A DNA stretch of 47,500 nucleotides from Shewanella litorisediminis (GCF_016834455.1 NZ_CP069213.1:1-47500), one strand, 5' to 3'. Shown: positions 31,667 through 41,181, numbered from the stretch's first letter. Numbers and translations: made by a program. The notes: generated by a model not told the origin, from the letters alone.

Positions 31667-31975
31667 TTAAACGCTGCAGTAGCGCTGGTGCAGGATAGAG
31701 ATGATTTCGGTGACCTGCTCGTTTTTGAGCTTGTAGTACACCAGCTGTGAGCTTTTACGGGTATCGACCAGATCTTCGGCTCTGAGCACCGCCAGATGTT
31801 GCGACAGCGCGGATTGGCTTAAGGGCACGATTTCATTGAGCTCGGTGACACTCATTTCATTGTCCAGCAGCAGACACAGGATCATCAGCCGATAAGGATT
31901 GGCAATGGCTTTCAGCCACTTGGCAGCGGATTCTGCGTTACCTACCATGGCATTTACATCAATATTCTGTTGCAT
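31667..31975 (-). CDS. ArsR-family regulator, HlyU/YgaV/BigR-like
   Basis: A 102-residue winged-helix repressor of the ArsR family. The recognition region is SVTELNEIVPLSQSALSQHL. Two cysteines, Cys34 in LMILCLLLD and Cys100 in QRYCSV, sit where HlyU, YgaV and BigR/SqrR have the pair that senses persulfide or redox state. Those proteins also share the surrounding residues, as far as I can recall them. No arsenic-type CxC metal site is seen. It is convergent with hemG copy 1 and divergent from hemG copy 2. A composite inverted repeat lies directly upstream, suggesting autoregulation and control of hemG copy 2. Confidence 0.88.
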   Translation of the reverse strand: MQQNIDVNAMVGNAESAAKWLKAIANPYRLMILCLLLDNEMSVTELNEIVPLSQSALSQHLAVLRAEDLVDTRKSSQLVYYKLKNEQVTEIISILHQRYCSV

Positions 31976-31986
31976 TTACGGCTCTC

Positions 31987-32026
31987 AGCGACACTTTTGA
32001 TTAGATGATTCTAATTGAGTGTCGCT
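31987..32026. promoter_or_regulatory. Composite inverted-repeat operator upstream of the HlyU-like gene
   Basis: Two nested inverted repeats are present. The outer perfect nine-base arms are AGCGACACT (31987-31995) and AGTGTCGCT (32018-32026). The inner six-base arms ATTAGA and TCTAAT (32000-32015) are separated by four bases. A consensus -35 TTGACA on the minus strand (32031-32026) overlaps the outer arm by one base, so a repressor bound to the inner repeat would block the regulator's own promoter. Confidence 0.6.
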
Positions 32027-32164
32027 GTCAAGGCAATTTCCCGCGCCATAAGTGTGACCTCTTTGGCAATTGCGTATTTATGATGCCCGTTTGTGAGCTT
32101 GGAAGGCGACAGCCTGAGGCTCGCTTGCCACAATGGCATCATTGCCCAACTTGGAGCCAGAGAC

Positions 32165-32716
32165 ATGCCACAGACTCAGCAGCGTCAACATTTGCTTATT
32201 TATTTCTCCCGCGGTGGCCACACCAAAAAAATCTCTGAGGCGATAGCGGCAAGACTTGAAGCCGGTGGGCACGGTTGCACCTTGATGTCGGTCGGGGATG
32301 CACTGCAAAAGGCACCGGATTGGGACGCCTTCGATGTGGTGGCGCTGGGCGCGTGTGTTCTCTATGGCTCTTATGACAAGTCAGTGTTTGAGTTGGTTGA
32401 CCGATATGGCGCGGTGCTAAGCAATAAAGCCTCCAGTTTTTACTGCGTTAACGTAGTGGCCCGTAATCCCGAAAAACGTATCCCGGAAAACAACAAGTAT
32501 TTACAGAAGTTTCTCGCCTTGTCGCCCTGGCAACCGGGGGATTTGAAAATCATCGCGGGTAAGGTGGATTATCCGTCCTGGCCCTGGTACGACGCGTTAA
32601 TGATCCGTCTTATCATGAAGATGACCAATGGCCCGACCGATCCCAAGGCGGTAATAGATTACACCGACTGGCAGGACGTCGATGCCTATGCCGACCATTT
32701 GGCGACGCTGAAGTAA
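32165..32716 (+). CDS. HemG-like flavodoxin-family dehydrogenase (copy 2)
   Basis: A 183-residue paralogue of HemG. It has the flavodoxin start LLIYFSRGGHTKK, the diagnostic insert NVVARNPEKRIPENNKY, and KVDYPSWPWYD near the C-terminus. The GASIRYG motif of copy 1 is replaced by GACVLYGSY, so substrate or cofactor handling may differ. ATG 32165 has GGAG nine bases upstream; the open frame begins earlier, at 32093. It is divergent from the HlyU-like gene and convergent with trkH copy 2 (five-base gap). It could be a second protoporphyrinogen oxidase or a stress-induced quinone-linked enzyme. Confidence 0.88.
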   Translation: MPQTQQRQHLLIYFSRGGHTKKISEAIAARLEAGGHGCTLMSVGDALQKAPDWDAFDVVALGACVLYGSYDKSVFELVDRYGAVLSNKASSFYCVNVVARNPEKRIPENNKYLQKFLALSPWQPGDLKIIAGKVDYPSWPWYDALMIRLIMKMTNGPTDPKAVIDYTDWQDVDAYADHLATLK

Positions 32717-32721
32717 GGTTG

Positions 32722-34164
32722 TCAGTATTGCCAGAACTTGGGATGGAAAAGCACCGCAACTGTGAGGATCTCCAGCCGTCCCAGTAACATGCCCAGGGAC
32801 AGGGCCCATTTGGCGCTGTCGGGCAGGCTGGCAAAGTTGCCCGCCGGGCCTATCACGGGGCCAAGTCCAGGGCCCACATTGGTGACCGCCGTGATGGCGC
32901 CGGTGAGGCTAGAGATGGGATCCACTCCTACGGCCACCAAAAACACAGCCAGCGCGACAGTCACACCCATAAACAGCAGGATAAAAGTGACCAGCGAGCG
33001 GATAATGTCATCACTGATGGGGCGGTGGTTGTAACGCTCGCGGAAAATCCCAGCAGGGTGTATTTGCTGCTTTAACTGCTCGCGCATAATGGCGCCCGCG
33101 ATTTGAAAGCGGAAGATTTTAATCCCGCCTGACGTGGAGCCGGAGCAGGCACCCACAAACATCAAAAACAAAAACGCCACATTGGCCAGCGGCCCCCAAC
33201 TGCCATAGTCGGTCAGGCCATAGCCCGTGGTGGTAACCACCGAGACGACGTTAAAGCTACTCAGGCGCAGGGCATCACAAAAGGCGAGATGTTTCACCTC
33301 AGCAAGCCAGGCGCCAAGTAACATACTCACCAGGGCGACAAACAGCAAAAACCCTTTTACCTGGGCATCATTCCATACACTGAGACTGCGGCCGCGCAAC
33401 ATTTGCACGAAGATAAGCAGGGGCAATCCACCCGCCAGCATAAAGCTGGTACTGACCCAGTGGGCCGCGGGGGTGAAATGCGCCATGGACTCGTCGGAGG
33501 TTGAGTAGCCACCGGTGGAGAGGGTGGTCATGGCATGGTTGATTGCCTCAAACCAATCCATGCCCGCGAGGTGATAACCCAGGCCGCACAATATGGTCAG
33601 CAGGATGTACACCTGAAACAGGTTTTTGGCCATGTCCTGAGTGCGTGGGGTGGACTTGTCGCTCCAGTCCGATGATTCGGTGCGAAAAAGCCGCATGCCC
33701 CCCACGTTCAGAAAAGGCAGCACGGCCACTGCCATTACGATAAAGCCAATCCCCCCGAGCCACTGCAGCAAGGAGCGCCAAATCAGGATGCTGCGGTCCA
33801 TGTTATCCAGCCCCGACAACACGGTTGAGCCTGTAGTGGTGATGCCCGACATGGTTTCGAAGAAGGCGTCGGTATAATTGATGCCGTGGTACAGGGTAAA
33901 GGGCATGGCCGCAAACAGGCTGACAACCAACCAGGTGATGCTGGTCAGCAAAAACATGTCGCGAATGTTGAGTTTTAGCGTTTTCTGCTGGCCGCTGCTG
34001 ATGCAAAAGCTGGCTGCAGCCCCCGTGACCAGGGATGAAATCATAAAGGCACCGGAGGTCTCATCCCCATGCAATAAGGCAAACAGCAGGGGGATGAGCA
34101 TAAAGCCCGCCAACATCGACAAAAAGGTGCCGAGGATAAAGAGCAGCGGCCTCAGGTTCAGCAT
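32722..34164 (-). CDS. trkH: Trk system potassium uptake protein TrkH (copy 2)
   Basis: A 480-residue TrkH/TrkG-type pore protein with the four pore segments TTTGSTV, TLSTGGYST, VTTTGYGLT and TNVGPGLGP. Downstream of the first pore the sequence LLQWLGGIGFIVMAVAVLP closely parallels copy 1, so the two are paralogues. It follows trkA by two bases in the minus-strand def-fmt-rsmB-trkA-trkH operon and is the likelier dedicated partner of that TrkA. It converges with hemG copy 2. Confidence 0.94.
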   Translation of the reverse strand: MLNLRPLLFILGTFLSMLAGFMLIPLLFALLHGDETSGAFMISSLVTGAAASFCISSGQQKTLKLNIRDMFLLTSITWLVVSLFAAMPFTLYHGINYTDAFFETMSGITTTGSTVLSGLDNMDRSILIWRSLLQWLGGIGFIVMAVAVLPFLNVGGMRLFRTESSDWSDKSTPRTQDMAKNLFQVYILLTILCGLGYHLAGMDWFEAINHAMTTLSTGGYSTSDESMAHFTPAAHWVSTSFMLAGGLPLLIFVQMLRGRSLSVWNDAQVKGFLLFVALVSMLLGAWLAEVKHLAFCDALRLSSFNVVSVVTTTGYGLTDYGSWGPLANVAFLFLMFVGACSGSTSGGIKIFRFQIAGAIMREQLKQQIHPAGIFRERYNHRPISDDIIRSLVTFILLFMGVTVALAVFLVAVGVDPISSLTGAITAVTNVGPGLGPVIGPAGNFASLPDSAKWALSLGMLLGRLEILTVAVLFHPKFWQY

Positions 34165-34166
34165 GG

Positions 34167-35576
34167 TCAGAAGAAGAACGCGCTGGGTTGGAACAACCTT
34201 TCGACCTCTCCGATAAACTTCTTGTTCACCAAGAAAAGGATTACATGGTCGCCCTGCTCGATAACTGTCCTGTCGTGGGCCATAAGCACTTCGTCGTTGC
34301 GGACAATGGCGCCAATGGTGGTGCCCGGTGGTAAGCGGATTTCGCCGATTTGTTTGCCTACCACCTTGGATGTGCTGGGATCGCCGTGGGCGATGGCTTC
34401 AATGGCTTCGGCCGCACCGCGGCGCAGGGAGTAAACGTTACAGATATCCCCCTGGCGGATATGGGTCAGCAACGCCGAGATGGTGGCTTGCTGAGGCGAA
34501 ATGGCAATATCGATATTGGCTTCCTGCACTATGTCGACATAGGCTTCTCGTTGGATAAGCACCATTACTTTTTTGGCGCCCATGCGCTTTGCCAGCAGCG
34601 CTGACATGATGTTGGCTTCATCGTCGTTGGTAACGGCAATAAAGACATCTGTCTGGTCAATGTGCTCCTCGAGCAGCAGTTCCTGATCCGAGGCATCACC
34701 GCAAAAAACCGTGGTATTTTGCAGCTTTTCAGACAGGGCTTCGGCACGCTCTGCCTTGTGCTCAATCAGTTTGACCGAGTGATTGCGCTCGAGCTTTTTC
34801 GCAAGACCCAGGCCGATATTCCCGCCACCGGCGATCATGATGTTGCGATAGCTGTTATCGAGCTTTTGCATTTCACTCATGACTGCGCGGATATGGCGAC
34901 TGTCGGCCACGAAGAAGACTTCGTCGTCGGCTTCAATAATGGTGGTACCGCGGGGCATGATGGGGCGCCCCTGGCGGAAAATGGCAGCCACCCGGGTATC
35001 AATATTGGGCATGTGCTCACGCAGTGCGGCAAGGGCATTTCCCACAAGAGGGCCACCGTAGTAAGCCCTCACTGCCACCAAACTCAGCTTGCCCTCGGCA
35101 AACTCCAGCACCTGCAGCGCACCGGGATATTCCACCAGCCTTTGTATGTAAGACGTGACCAATTGCTCCGGGGCAATCAGCTCATCAATCACAAAGCCGC
35201 CCCGGGTACGGTTATCGGAGTTTTTGGTTTCACTGTCGATAAACAGCCTTTCCTGCATCATCAGGTAAGGCTCTGAGCGGATACGGGCAATCTTGGTGGG
35301 GGTGCCAAACAGGGTATAGGCAATCTGACAGGCCGACATATTGCACTCGTCGCTGTTGGTCACCGCAATCAACATGTCGGCATCTTCGGCACCGGCCTCG
35401 CGCAGTACGTCAGGGTGAGCGCCATGGCCTACCACAACCCGCAGATCGTATTTGTCCTGCAGGCTGCGCAGCTTGTTTTTATCGCTGTCGACTATGGTGA
35501 TGTCGTTGTTTTCACCCACCAGGTTTTCTGCGAGGGTGCCCCCGACTTGACCTGCGCCCAAGATGATAATTTTCAT
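34167..35576 (-). CDS. trkA: Trk system potassium uptake protein TrkA
   Basis: TrkA is the peripheral NAD/ATP-binding regulator that gates TrkH. The 469-residue protein contains two tandem RCK units, each with a Rossmann nucleotide site: [15 protein letters not shown] at the N-terminus and [15 protein letters not shown] in the second half, each followed by a TrkA-C domain. It lies between rsmB (17-base gap) and trkH copy 2 (two-base gap). Confidence 0.96.
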   Translation of the reverse strand: MKIIILGAGQVGGTLAENLVGENNDITIVDSDKNKLRSLQDKYDLRVVVGHGAHPDVLREAGAEDADMLIAVTNSDECNMSACQIAYTLFGTPTKIARIRSEPYLMMQERLFIDSETKNSDNRTRGGFVIDELIAPEQLVTSYIQRLVEYPGALQVLEFAEGKLSLVAVRAYYGGPLVGNALAALREHMPNIDTRVAAIFRQGRPIMPRGTTIIEADDEVFFVADSRHIRAVMSEMQKLDNSYRNIMIAGGGNIGLGLAKKLERNHSVKLIEHKAERAEALSEKLQNTTVFCGDASDQELLLEEHIDQTDVFIAVTNDDEANIMSALLAKRMGAKKVMVLIQREAYVDIVQEANIDIAISPQQATISALLTHIRQGDICNVYSLRRGAAEAIEAIAHGDPSTSKVVGKQIGEIRLPPGTTIGAIVRNDEVLMAHDRTVIEQGDHVILFLVNKKFIGEVERLFQPSAFFF

Positions 35577-35593
35577 GGCGTTTGCCTAAATCC

Positions 35594-36877
35594 CTAAACC
35601 AGCGCTTTTTTCAGGCGGGCGTAGTAAAACCCGTCCATGTCGTCCTGCCCCGGCAGTATTTGCCAGCCGATTGCCGCTTTGTCAGTTTGTGTTGGCAGAA
35701 CTTCCAGCGTGGCGTCAGGCGTTCGTTCCAGGAACGCTTTGATCTGTTCACTGTTTTCATCGGGCAAAATCGAGCAGGTTGCGTACAGCAGTGTGCCACC
35801 GGGTTTGAGCCACTGCCAGCAGTTGTCGATAATTTGCTGCTGAAGTTTGGCAAGCTCGGCAATATCGTTGTTTTGTCTGAGCCATTTGATGTCCGGATGG
35901 CGGCGGATAACCCCGGTAGCAGAGCAGGGCGCATCCAGCAGGATGCGGTCGAACTTATCGCCCTGCCACCAACTGCCAATGTCGCCGGCATCGCCGTGGA
36001 TGACTTCGGCGTTAAGCTTGAGGCGCTCGAGGTTTTGCGTTACCCGCTCGAGGCGTTTTTCATCGAAGTCCACCGCGACCAGTTTGATATCAGCCAGCTC
36101 CAGCAGGTGGCAGCTTTTCCCTCCGGGCGCCGCGCAGGCATCGAGCACCAGCTCGCCGTTCTGGGGGGCGAGCAGGCTGGCTGCCCACTGAGCGGCTCCA
36201 TCCTGCACCGAGCAGGCACCCTCGGCAAAATTCGGCAAACGGGCGACATCGGTGGCAAATTCAAGGAAAATGGCATCTTCCCCCTGACCTGCCACAGCAC
36301 TGATCCCGGCCTCGGTCAGTGCCTGCAAATAGGCACCGCGGTTTTGGTGGCGCTGATTGTTTCGAAGCCACATGGGAGGACGCTGATGGGAGGCCTCGAT
36401 AATGGTTTCCCAGTCATTTGGGTAGGCGTTTTTCAGGCGGCGGATTATCCAGGCCGGAAAGTTGTACTTGAGGGTGTCGTTGGACTCATCAAGCGGTGGC
36501 ATCTGGCGCTGGATGTTGCGCAGAACACCGTTGACCACTTTAACCAGGCTCTCGAAGCCAAGGGCACGGCTGCCTTCGGCGGTTTCGGAGATAGCGGCGT
36601 GGGCCGGCACCCGGGTGAAGTACAGCTGATAGGCACCCACCAACAACAGCTGGTGGACAACGCGCTGTTTACCCTTCAGGGGCTTTTGCATATAGCCGCT
36701 GACCAGCTTGTCGAGCTGGGGCAGGCTGCGCATCACGCCGTAGCAAATCTCTGCCAGCAGCGCCTTGTCTTTACCATCACGAAGCCAAAGCTGCTGCGCA
36801 GGCAACGCCACAGAGAGTGATACGCCACGCTCCAACACATCGAAAATCGCCTTGGCGGCGAGGGCGCGAATATTCAT
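35594..36877 (-). CDS. rsmB: 16S rRNA (cytosine-967-C5)-methyltransferase RsmB
   Basis: RsmB (formerly Sun/Fmu) methylates C967 of 16S rRNA. The 427-residue protein has an N-terminal NusB-like RNA-binding domain (about 1-145) and a C-terminal SAM-dependent Rossmann domain with DACAAPGGK, DAPCSATGVIRRHPDIKW and YATCSILPDEN. The two cysteines in the latter motifs are the nucleophile and its helper. ATG 36877 shares one base with the fmt stop (TGATG). Confidence 0.96.
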   Translation of the reverse strand: MNIRALAAKAIFDVLERGVSLSVALPAQQLWLRDGKDKALLAEICYGVMRSLPQLDKLVSGYMQKPLKGKQRVVHQLLLVGAYQLYFTRVPAHAAISETAEGSRALGFESLVKVVNGVLRNIQRQMPPLDESNDTLKYNFPAWIIRRLKNAYPNDWETIIEASHQRPPMWLRNNQRHQNRGAYLQALTEAGISAVAGQGEDAIFLEFATDVARLPNFAEGACSVQDGAAQWAASLLAPQNGELVLDACAAPGGKSCHLLELADIKLVAVDFDEKRLERVTQNLERLKLNAEVIHGDAGDIGSWWQGDKFDRILLDAPCSATGVIRRHPDIKWLRQNNDIAELAKLQQQIIDNCWQWLKPGGTLLYATCSILPDENSEQIKAFLERTPDATLEVLPTQTDKAAIGWQILPGQDDMDGFYYARLKKALV

Positions 36878-37839
36878 CAAGCTTGTGCCTCAGGGCTGGA
36901 AAGTAGCGTGCCGGCAACGAACCATTCGCCGCGACTATTCAGAATGTCCGCCACATCCATGGGTTTCTTGCCGGGTAACTGCATTTTTTGAATACGCAAC
37001 ACGCCATCGCTGGTGGCCACATCGATACCCTGCTTACCTGCTGCCACAATGGTTCCGGCTGCTTGCTGGGCATTCTCGGCAATGACGCAGGCTTGCCAAA
37101 CTTTAATGGTCTGGCCCTGATGCTCAAAGTAGCTCACAGGCCAGGGGTTAAAGGCGCGCACTTCCTGCCAGAGGTTTTTGGCGGGCTTGGTAAAGTCGAG
37201 GCGTGCCTCTTCTTTGCTGAGTTTCTCGGCGTAGTTCGCCAGTGCCTCGTCCTGCTTTTCAGCTTCCAAACCCTCAGCGCTGAGCGCCGCCAGGGCATCG
37301 AGCAGCGCTGCTGGACCTTGCCCGGCCAACTTCTCATAGAGACTGGCGGAGGTGTCGTCATCTTCGATGGGCAAACGGGTCTTCAGCAGCATATCGCCGG
37401 TATCCAGACCTACATCCATCTGCATAATGGTGACACCGGTTTCGGTATCGCCAGCCCAGAGCGCCCGTTGAATAGGGGCAGCACCGCGCCAGCGCGGCAG
37501 AATGGAGCCGTGGACATTAATACAGCCGAGGCGCGGGGTATCCAGCACCGCCTTGGGCAGGATAAGGCCATAGGCGACCACGACCATGATGTCGGCGCCG
37601 AGAGCGGCCAATTCCTGCTGCGCCGGTTCTTTACGCAGTGATTTGGGCTGAAACACCGGGATCTGGTGTTCCAACGCCAACGACTTGACCGGGCTTGGGG
37701 TTAACTTGTGGCCCCGCCCTGCTGGTCTGTCCGGTTGGGTATAGACGGCAATGACTTCATGCTCAGAAGTCAGCAGTGCCTGCAGATGGCGGGCAGCAAA
37801 GTCCGGCGTGCCGGCAAAGATGATTTTCAGTGGCTTCAA
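36877..37839 (-). CDS. fmt: Methionyl-tRNA formyltransferase
   Basis: Fmt formylates initiator Met-tRNA using 10-formyl-tetrahydrofolate. The 320-residue protein has the N-terminal formyltransferase domain with Asn108 and His110 ([17 protein letters not shown]) and Asp146 (DVGLDTGDM) as the catalytic residues, and a C-terminal OB-like tRNA-binding domain. It follows def by 15 bases, the classical def-fmt pair for making and removing formyl-methionine. Confidence 0.97.
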   Translation of the reverse strand: MKPLKIIFAGTPDFAARHLQALLTSEHEVIAVYTQPDRPAGRGHKLTPSPVKSLALEHQIPVFQPKSLRKEPAQQELAALGADIMVVVAYGLILPKAVLDTPRLGCINVHGSILPRWRGAAPIQRALWAGDTETGVTIMQMDVGLDTGDMLLKTRLPIEDDDTSASLYEKLAGQGPAALLDALAALSAEGLEAEKQDEALANYAEKLSKEEARLDFTKPAKNLWQEVRAFNPWPVSYFEHQGQTIKVWQACVIAENAQQAAGTIVAAGKQGIDVATSDGVLRIQKMQLPGKKPMDVADILNSRGEWFVAGTLLSSPEAQA

Positions 37840-37854
37840 AACGATTCCTGAATC

Positions 37855-38358
37855 TTATTTGTCGTTGCGGGCGGCTTTTTCCAGCTTTTGGCGAATGCGC
37901 TGACGCTTCAGGGGAGAAAGATAGTCAACAAAGAGCTTGCCGACGAGATGGTCCATCTCATGCTGCAGGCAAATGGCAAACAGGCCGTCGGCTTCCACGG
38001 TAAATTCTTCGCCGTTACGGTCAAGGGCCTTAACGGTAATCAACTCGGCGCGATCGACCTTGGCGTAGACGCCAGGCACCGACAAGCAGCCTTCTTCGTT
38101 ACAGAAGTCACCGCTCTTTGCGACGATTTCAGGGTTAATGAATACCTTGGGGCGCTCAACCTCGTCCTGCAGATCCATCACAATCAGCCGCTGATGGAAA
38201 TCGACCTGGGTTGCGGCAAGGCCAATCCCGTTTTCTTCGTACATGGTTTCAAACATGTCGTCGATTTGCGATTGGAGTGCGGGTGTAAATTCCGTCACCG
38301 GCTTGGCAACTGTCCTTAATCTTTCGTCGGGAAAACGTAAAACTTTTAATAGAGGCAT
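37855..38358 (-). CDS. def: Peptide deformylase
   Basis: Def removes the formyl group from nascent proteins with a mononuclear ferrous or zinc centre. The 167-residue product has the three family motifs: GIGLAATQ (44-51), EEGCLSVPG with the metal ligand Cys91, and QHEMDHLVG with the ligands His133 and His137 and catalytic Glu134. It is the first gene of the minus-strand def-fmt-rsmB-trkA-trkH operon and is divergent from the LysM gene. Confidence 0.97.
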   Translation of the reverse strand: MPLLKVLRFPDERLRTVAKPVTEFTPALQSQIDDMFETMYEENGIGLAATQVDFHQRLIVMDLQDEVERPKVFINPEIVAKSGDFCNEEGCLSVPGVYAKVDRAELITVKALDRNGEEFTVEADGLFAICLQHEMDHLVGKLFVDYLSPLKRQRIRQKLEKAARNDK

Positions 38359-38398
38359 ACTTAAACTCTTAACAAGTCTGTCAAATCCGTGCCAGTTG

Positions 38399-38425
38399 GT
38401 TATACTGACTTTGCTATTGGGTCAA
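38399..38425 (-). promoter_or_regulatory. Possible promoter of the def operon
   Basis: On the minus strand TTGACC (38425-38420) and TATAAC (38404-38399) each match consensus at five of six bases, but the spacer is only 15 bases. It lies about 40 bases before the def start. Confidence 0.35.
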
Positions 38426-38459
38426 TTTTAATCCGTAGCGACAATCAATAACAGTAAAA

Positions 38460-38474
38460 GCTCGCCTAACGAGC
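38460..38474 (+). other. Small hairpin in the LysM gene leader
   Basis: GCTCG (38460-38464) pairs with CGAGC (38470-38474) around CCTAA, ending eight bases before ATG 38483. No clear ribosome-binding site is seen there, so the hairpin occupies the expected Shine-Dalgarno position. Confidence 0.3.
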
Positions 38475-38482
38475 CAAACAAC

Positions 38483-39586
38483 ATGGATGCTCCCATGAAA
38501 AGGTTAATTCTAGTCGCGTTAATCTCTCTAACCAGTTCGTTTGCCATGGCAGATACCCTGACGCTTAAGCCAGGCCATCCGGACACTTACGTCGTCGTGA
38601 AAGGGGATACCCTCTGGGATATTTCTGCGAAGTTCTTAAACGACCCCTGGCGTTGGCCCAAGCTTTGGAATGCCAACCCACAAATTGCCAACCCCCATTT
38701 GATTTATCCCGGGGATCGTCTGACATTGGTCTTCATTGATGGCCAGCCGCGCTTGGTCGTTAAACCTCAGGTTCGTAAGAGCCCTGAAGGTCGGGTTATG
38801 CCAAAAGGTGGTGCCATTCCTGCGGTGAATCTGGAGCTCATCCAGCCTTACCTGAGTCAAAATCGCGTGGTTGACGATGAATGGTACGCGCAGCAGCCCA
38901 TGGTGCTTGGCGGCGAGAGTCCATCACGTTTCCACATCGAGCGTGACGTGATTTACGTTCAGGCCGAACTGCCCGTTGGTATGAAGGTTGCCGCCTATGA
39001 GGCTGGTCGTATCTTTACCGACAAGACCACTGAAGAGACTCTGGGACGTGAAGTCATTCTGACCTCAAGTGGCCGTGTGGTTGAATCCGGGCCTATATCC
39101 AAAATCCAAATCAGTACCAACCTGCGGGAAACCCGTCCAGGCAATCGCGTATTGCCCATCGAAGACGAAGCATTGATGTCCGCTTACTTTATGCCCAAGC
39201 CTGCTGATGTCGCCGATGCCTACGTGCTTGGTACTGAAAAAGATATCCGCGAAGTGGGTAAGTTGGATGTGGTTTACATCAGCAAGGGTGTGAACGATGG
39301 GGTAGAGCCCGGTGACGTGTTTGCCATTCATCGCGACGGTGAAACTGTGGTCATTGATAAAAATGGCACCCCTGAGCCAAGCATAGATCGCAGTGCCTAC
39401 GGGAATCTCATGGCAAAATTTGGCAGCGACAGCGCTATCAAGCTGCCCGACGTTTATCACGGCAATCTCATGGTGTTCAAAGTATTCGATAAAGTGAGTA
39501 TGGGCCTTATCATGATCAACAACCGTCCGGTGCGCACTGATGACAAATTGTCGGTGCCTGCGGAAACCGGGTTAGCGGGGGAATAA
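38483..39586 (+). CDS. Exported LysM domain protein
   Basis: A 367-residue protein with a signal peptide (basic residues, then LILVALISLTSSFAMA) and one LysM peptidoglycan-binding motif near the N-terminus (about 35-85, YVVVKGDTLWDISAKFL). A long C-terminal region of unknown fold follows. It probably acts at the cell wall. Two start codons are possible, ATG 38483 and ATG 38495; neither has a good ribosome-binding site. It lies immediately upstream of dprA, in the same reading frame but separated by TAA. The homologous position before dprA in relatives is, to my recollection, often occupied by a LysM gene. Confidence 0.9.
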   Translation: MDAPMKRLILVALISLTSSFAMADTLTLKPGHPDTYVVVKGDTLWDISAKFLNDPWRWPKLWNANPQIANPHLIYPGDRLTLVFIDGQPRLVVKPQVRKSPEGRVMPKGGAIPAVNLELIQPYLSQNRVVDDEWYAQQPMVLGGESPSRFHIERDVIYVQAELPVGMKVAAYEAGRIFTDKTTEETLGREVILTSSGRVVESGPISKIQISTNLRETRPGNRVLPIEDEALMSAYFMPKPADVADAYVLGTEKDIREVGKLDVVYISKGVNDGVEPGDVFAIHRDGETVVIDKNGTPEPSIDRSAYGNLMAKFGSDSAIKLPDVYHGNLMVFKVFDKVSMGLIMINNRPVRTDDKLSVPAETGLAGE

Positions 39587-39634
39587 ATCGCAGCCAGTCT
39601 GGTTGACTGGTTAATTGTCGGTGCTGTTTCCGGG

Positions 39635-40687
39635 TTGGGACCGACCCGGATCGGGCAATTACTCGAACACATGGATGTGGAAGAGCTGAGACAAAGGCTG
39701 GAAACGGAAAAAGACTCCTTGCCCTTGTCGCCCTCTCTGCGGTCCGGCCTGGTTGTGGATTACCGCTTGGTGGACGCGGCGTTGCAATGGCAAGCCGCAT
39801 CCACAAACCACCATCTCATCTGTTTTGATGACCCGCGCTACCCACCCTTACTCAAAACCATCACAGACCCACCAGTCTTTCTGTTTGCCAAAGGTCAGGC
39901 CGAGGCTTTGCTGCGACCTTCTGTTGCCATGGTCGGCAGCCGGGCGGCGAGTTACAGTGGACTGCAAAGTGCCAGAATGCTGGCCTCCGGACTGGCAGGA
40001 TACGGGTTTGCTGTGGTCAGTGGTTTAGCGGCCGGCATCGATGGTGCCTGTCATCAGGGGGTATTGGCTGCGGAGGGCGTGACCCATGCGGTGCTTGGTA
40101 CGGGGATTGATGAAATTTACCCCAAAAAACATGTCGGTCTGGCGAATGAGATTTTGGAGAGCGGGTGCATTGTGAGTGAGTTCTGGCCTGGTACGCCTGT
40201 CTTTGCCGGTAACTTTCCAAAGCGAAACCGCATTATCACCGGAATGGCGCTGGGAACGCTGGTGGTTGAGGCGGCCAGAAAGAGTGGCTCACTGATTTCC
40301 GCCAGATTGGCGATGGAGCAGGGGCGAGAGGTTTTTGCCGTACCCGGCAGTATACTGGATGAAAGGCATCAGGGATGTCATGATTTGTTGCGTCAGGGGG
40401 TAAAACTTGTTTGCGATGCTGCCGATATAGTGGAGGAACTTGCTAGCATGTTGAGTTGTCAGCTTGATATGTTGCCCCAAAGCCCCCATATCGAAGCTGA
40501 AAGCGGTCAGGAGTTGCCATACCCGGAGCTCTTGGCTAGTGTAGAGTATGAGACCACACCCATAGACAGGTTGGTGGAACATAGTGGTAAACCGATAGAT
40601 CTTGTGCTGGAACAAATACTTGAGTTGGAGTTACAAGGTTGGGTTGCTGCAGTACCCGGTGGTTACGTCAGAGTGAAGAGGAAATAG
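39635..40687 (+). CDS. dprA: DNA processing protein DprA (Smf)
   Basis: DprA binds incoming single-stranded DNA and loads RecA during natural transformation. At least 350 residues are encoded. The Rossmann-like core has [48 protein letters not shown] and [24 protein letters not shown]-terminal winged-helix (DML1-like) domain ends in [16 protein letters not shown]. The start is uncertain. TTG 39635 is the only usual start near the N-terminus, but the same frame encodes plausible N-terminal DprA residues ([13 protein letters not shown]) back to about 39599 without ATG, GTG or TTG. A CTG start at 39599 is a possibility. Confidence 0.93.
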   Translation: MGPTRIGQLLEHMDVEELRQRLETEKDSLPLSPSLRSGLVVDYRLVDAALQWQAASTNHHLICFDDPRYPPLLKTITDPPVFLFAKGQAEALLRPSVAMVGSRAASYSGLQSARMLASGLAGYGFAVVSGLAAGIDGACHQGVLAAEGVTHAVLGTGIDEIYPKKHVGLANEILESGCIVSEFWPGTPVFAGNFPKRNRIITGMALGTLVVEAARKSGSLISARLAMEQGREVFAVPGSILDERHQGCHDLLRQGVKLVCDAADIVEELASMLSCQLDMLPQSPHIEAESGQELPYPELLASVEYETTPIDRLVEHSGKPIDLVLEQILELELQGWVAAVPGGYVRVKRK

Positions 40688-40689
40688 CT

Positions 40690-41169
40690 ATGTTTGACAT
40701 CCTCATGTACCTATTCGAGAACTATGTTCAGAATGACCTGGAAGTTGACATGCTGGTGGACGAAGACCAGCTGAAAAAAGAACTGGCTCTTGCCGGGTTT
40801 CGCCAAACAGAAATTATCAAGGCGCTGAACTGGCTGGAGCATCTGGCAGATCTTCGCGACAGCGAACAACCCTATTTGTGTCACCATGAGCAGCACTCAT
40901 TCCGGGTATATACCCCGGAAGAGATGGAGCGCCTGGACGTAGAATGCCGTGGCTTTCTCATGTTCCTTGAGCAGATAAAGGTGCTCAATGTCGAAGCCCG
41001 TGAGATGGTGATAGACAGGGTGATGGATTTGGATGAATCCAGCCTCACATTGGACGATCTCAAATGGGTTATCATGATGGTGCTTTTTAATGCACCAGGC
41101 CAGGAAATGGCGTACAACCAGATGGAAAATATGATGTTTGATGAGCAGCCCGGCCGGCTGCACTCCTGA
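40690..41169 (+). CDS. smg: Smg family protein (DUF494)
   Basis: A 159-residue acidic protein of the Smg/DUF494 family, function unknown, conserved next to dprA in many gammaproteobacteria. The N-terminus [13 protein letters not shown] and C-terminal [19 protein letters not shown] are typical. ATG 40690 is two bases after the dprA stop, with GAGG in the preceding coding sequence. It is followed by a strong terminator. Confidence 0.93.
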   Translation: MFDILMYLFENYVQNDLEVDMLVDEDQLKKELALAGFRQTEIIKALNWLEHLADLRDSEQPYLCHHEQHSFRVYTPEEMERLDVECRGFLMFLEQIKVLNVEAREMVIDRVMDLDESSLTLDDLKWVIMMVLFNAPGQEMAYNQMENMMFDEQPGRLHS

Positions 41170-41181
41170 AACGTCACTTAT

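Noticed and set aside
35582..36820. Open frame of 412 codons antisense to rsmB
   Set aside because: rsmB is certain on the other strand with catalytic motifs intact. The antisense product resembles no family and has irregular low-complexity composition.
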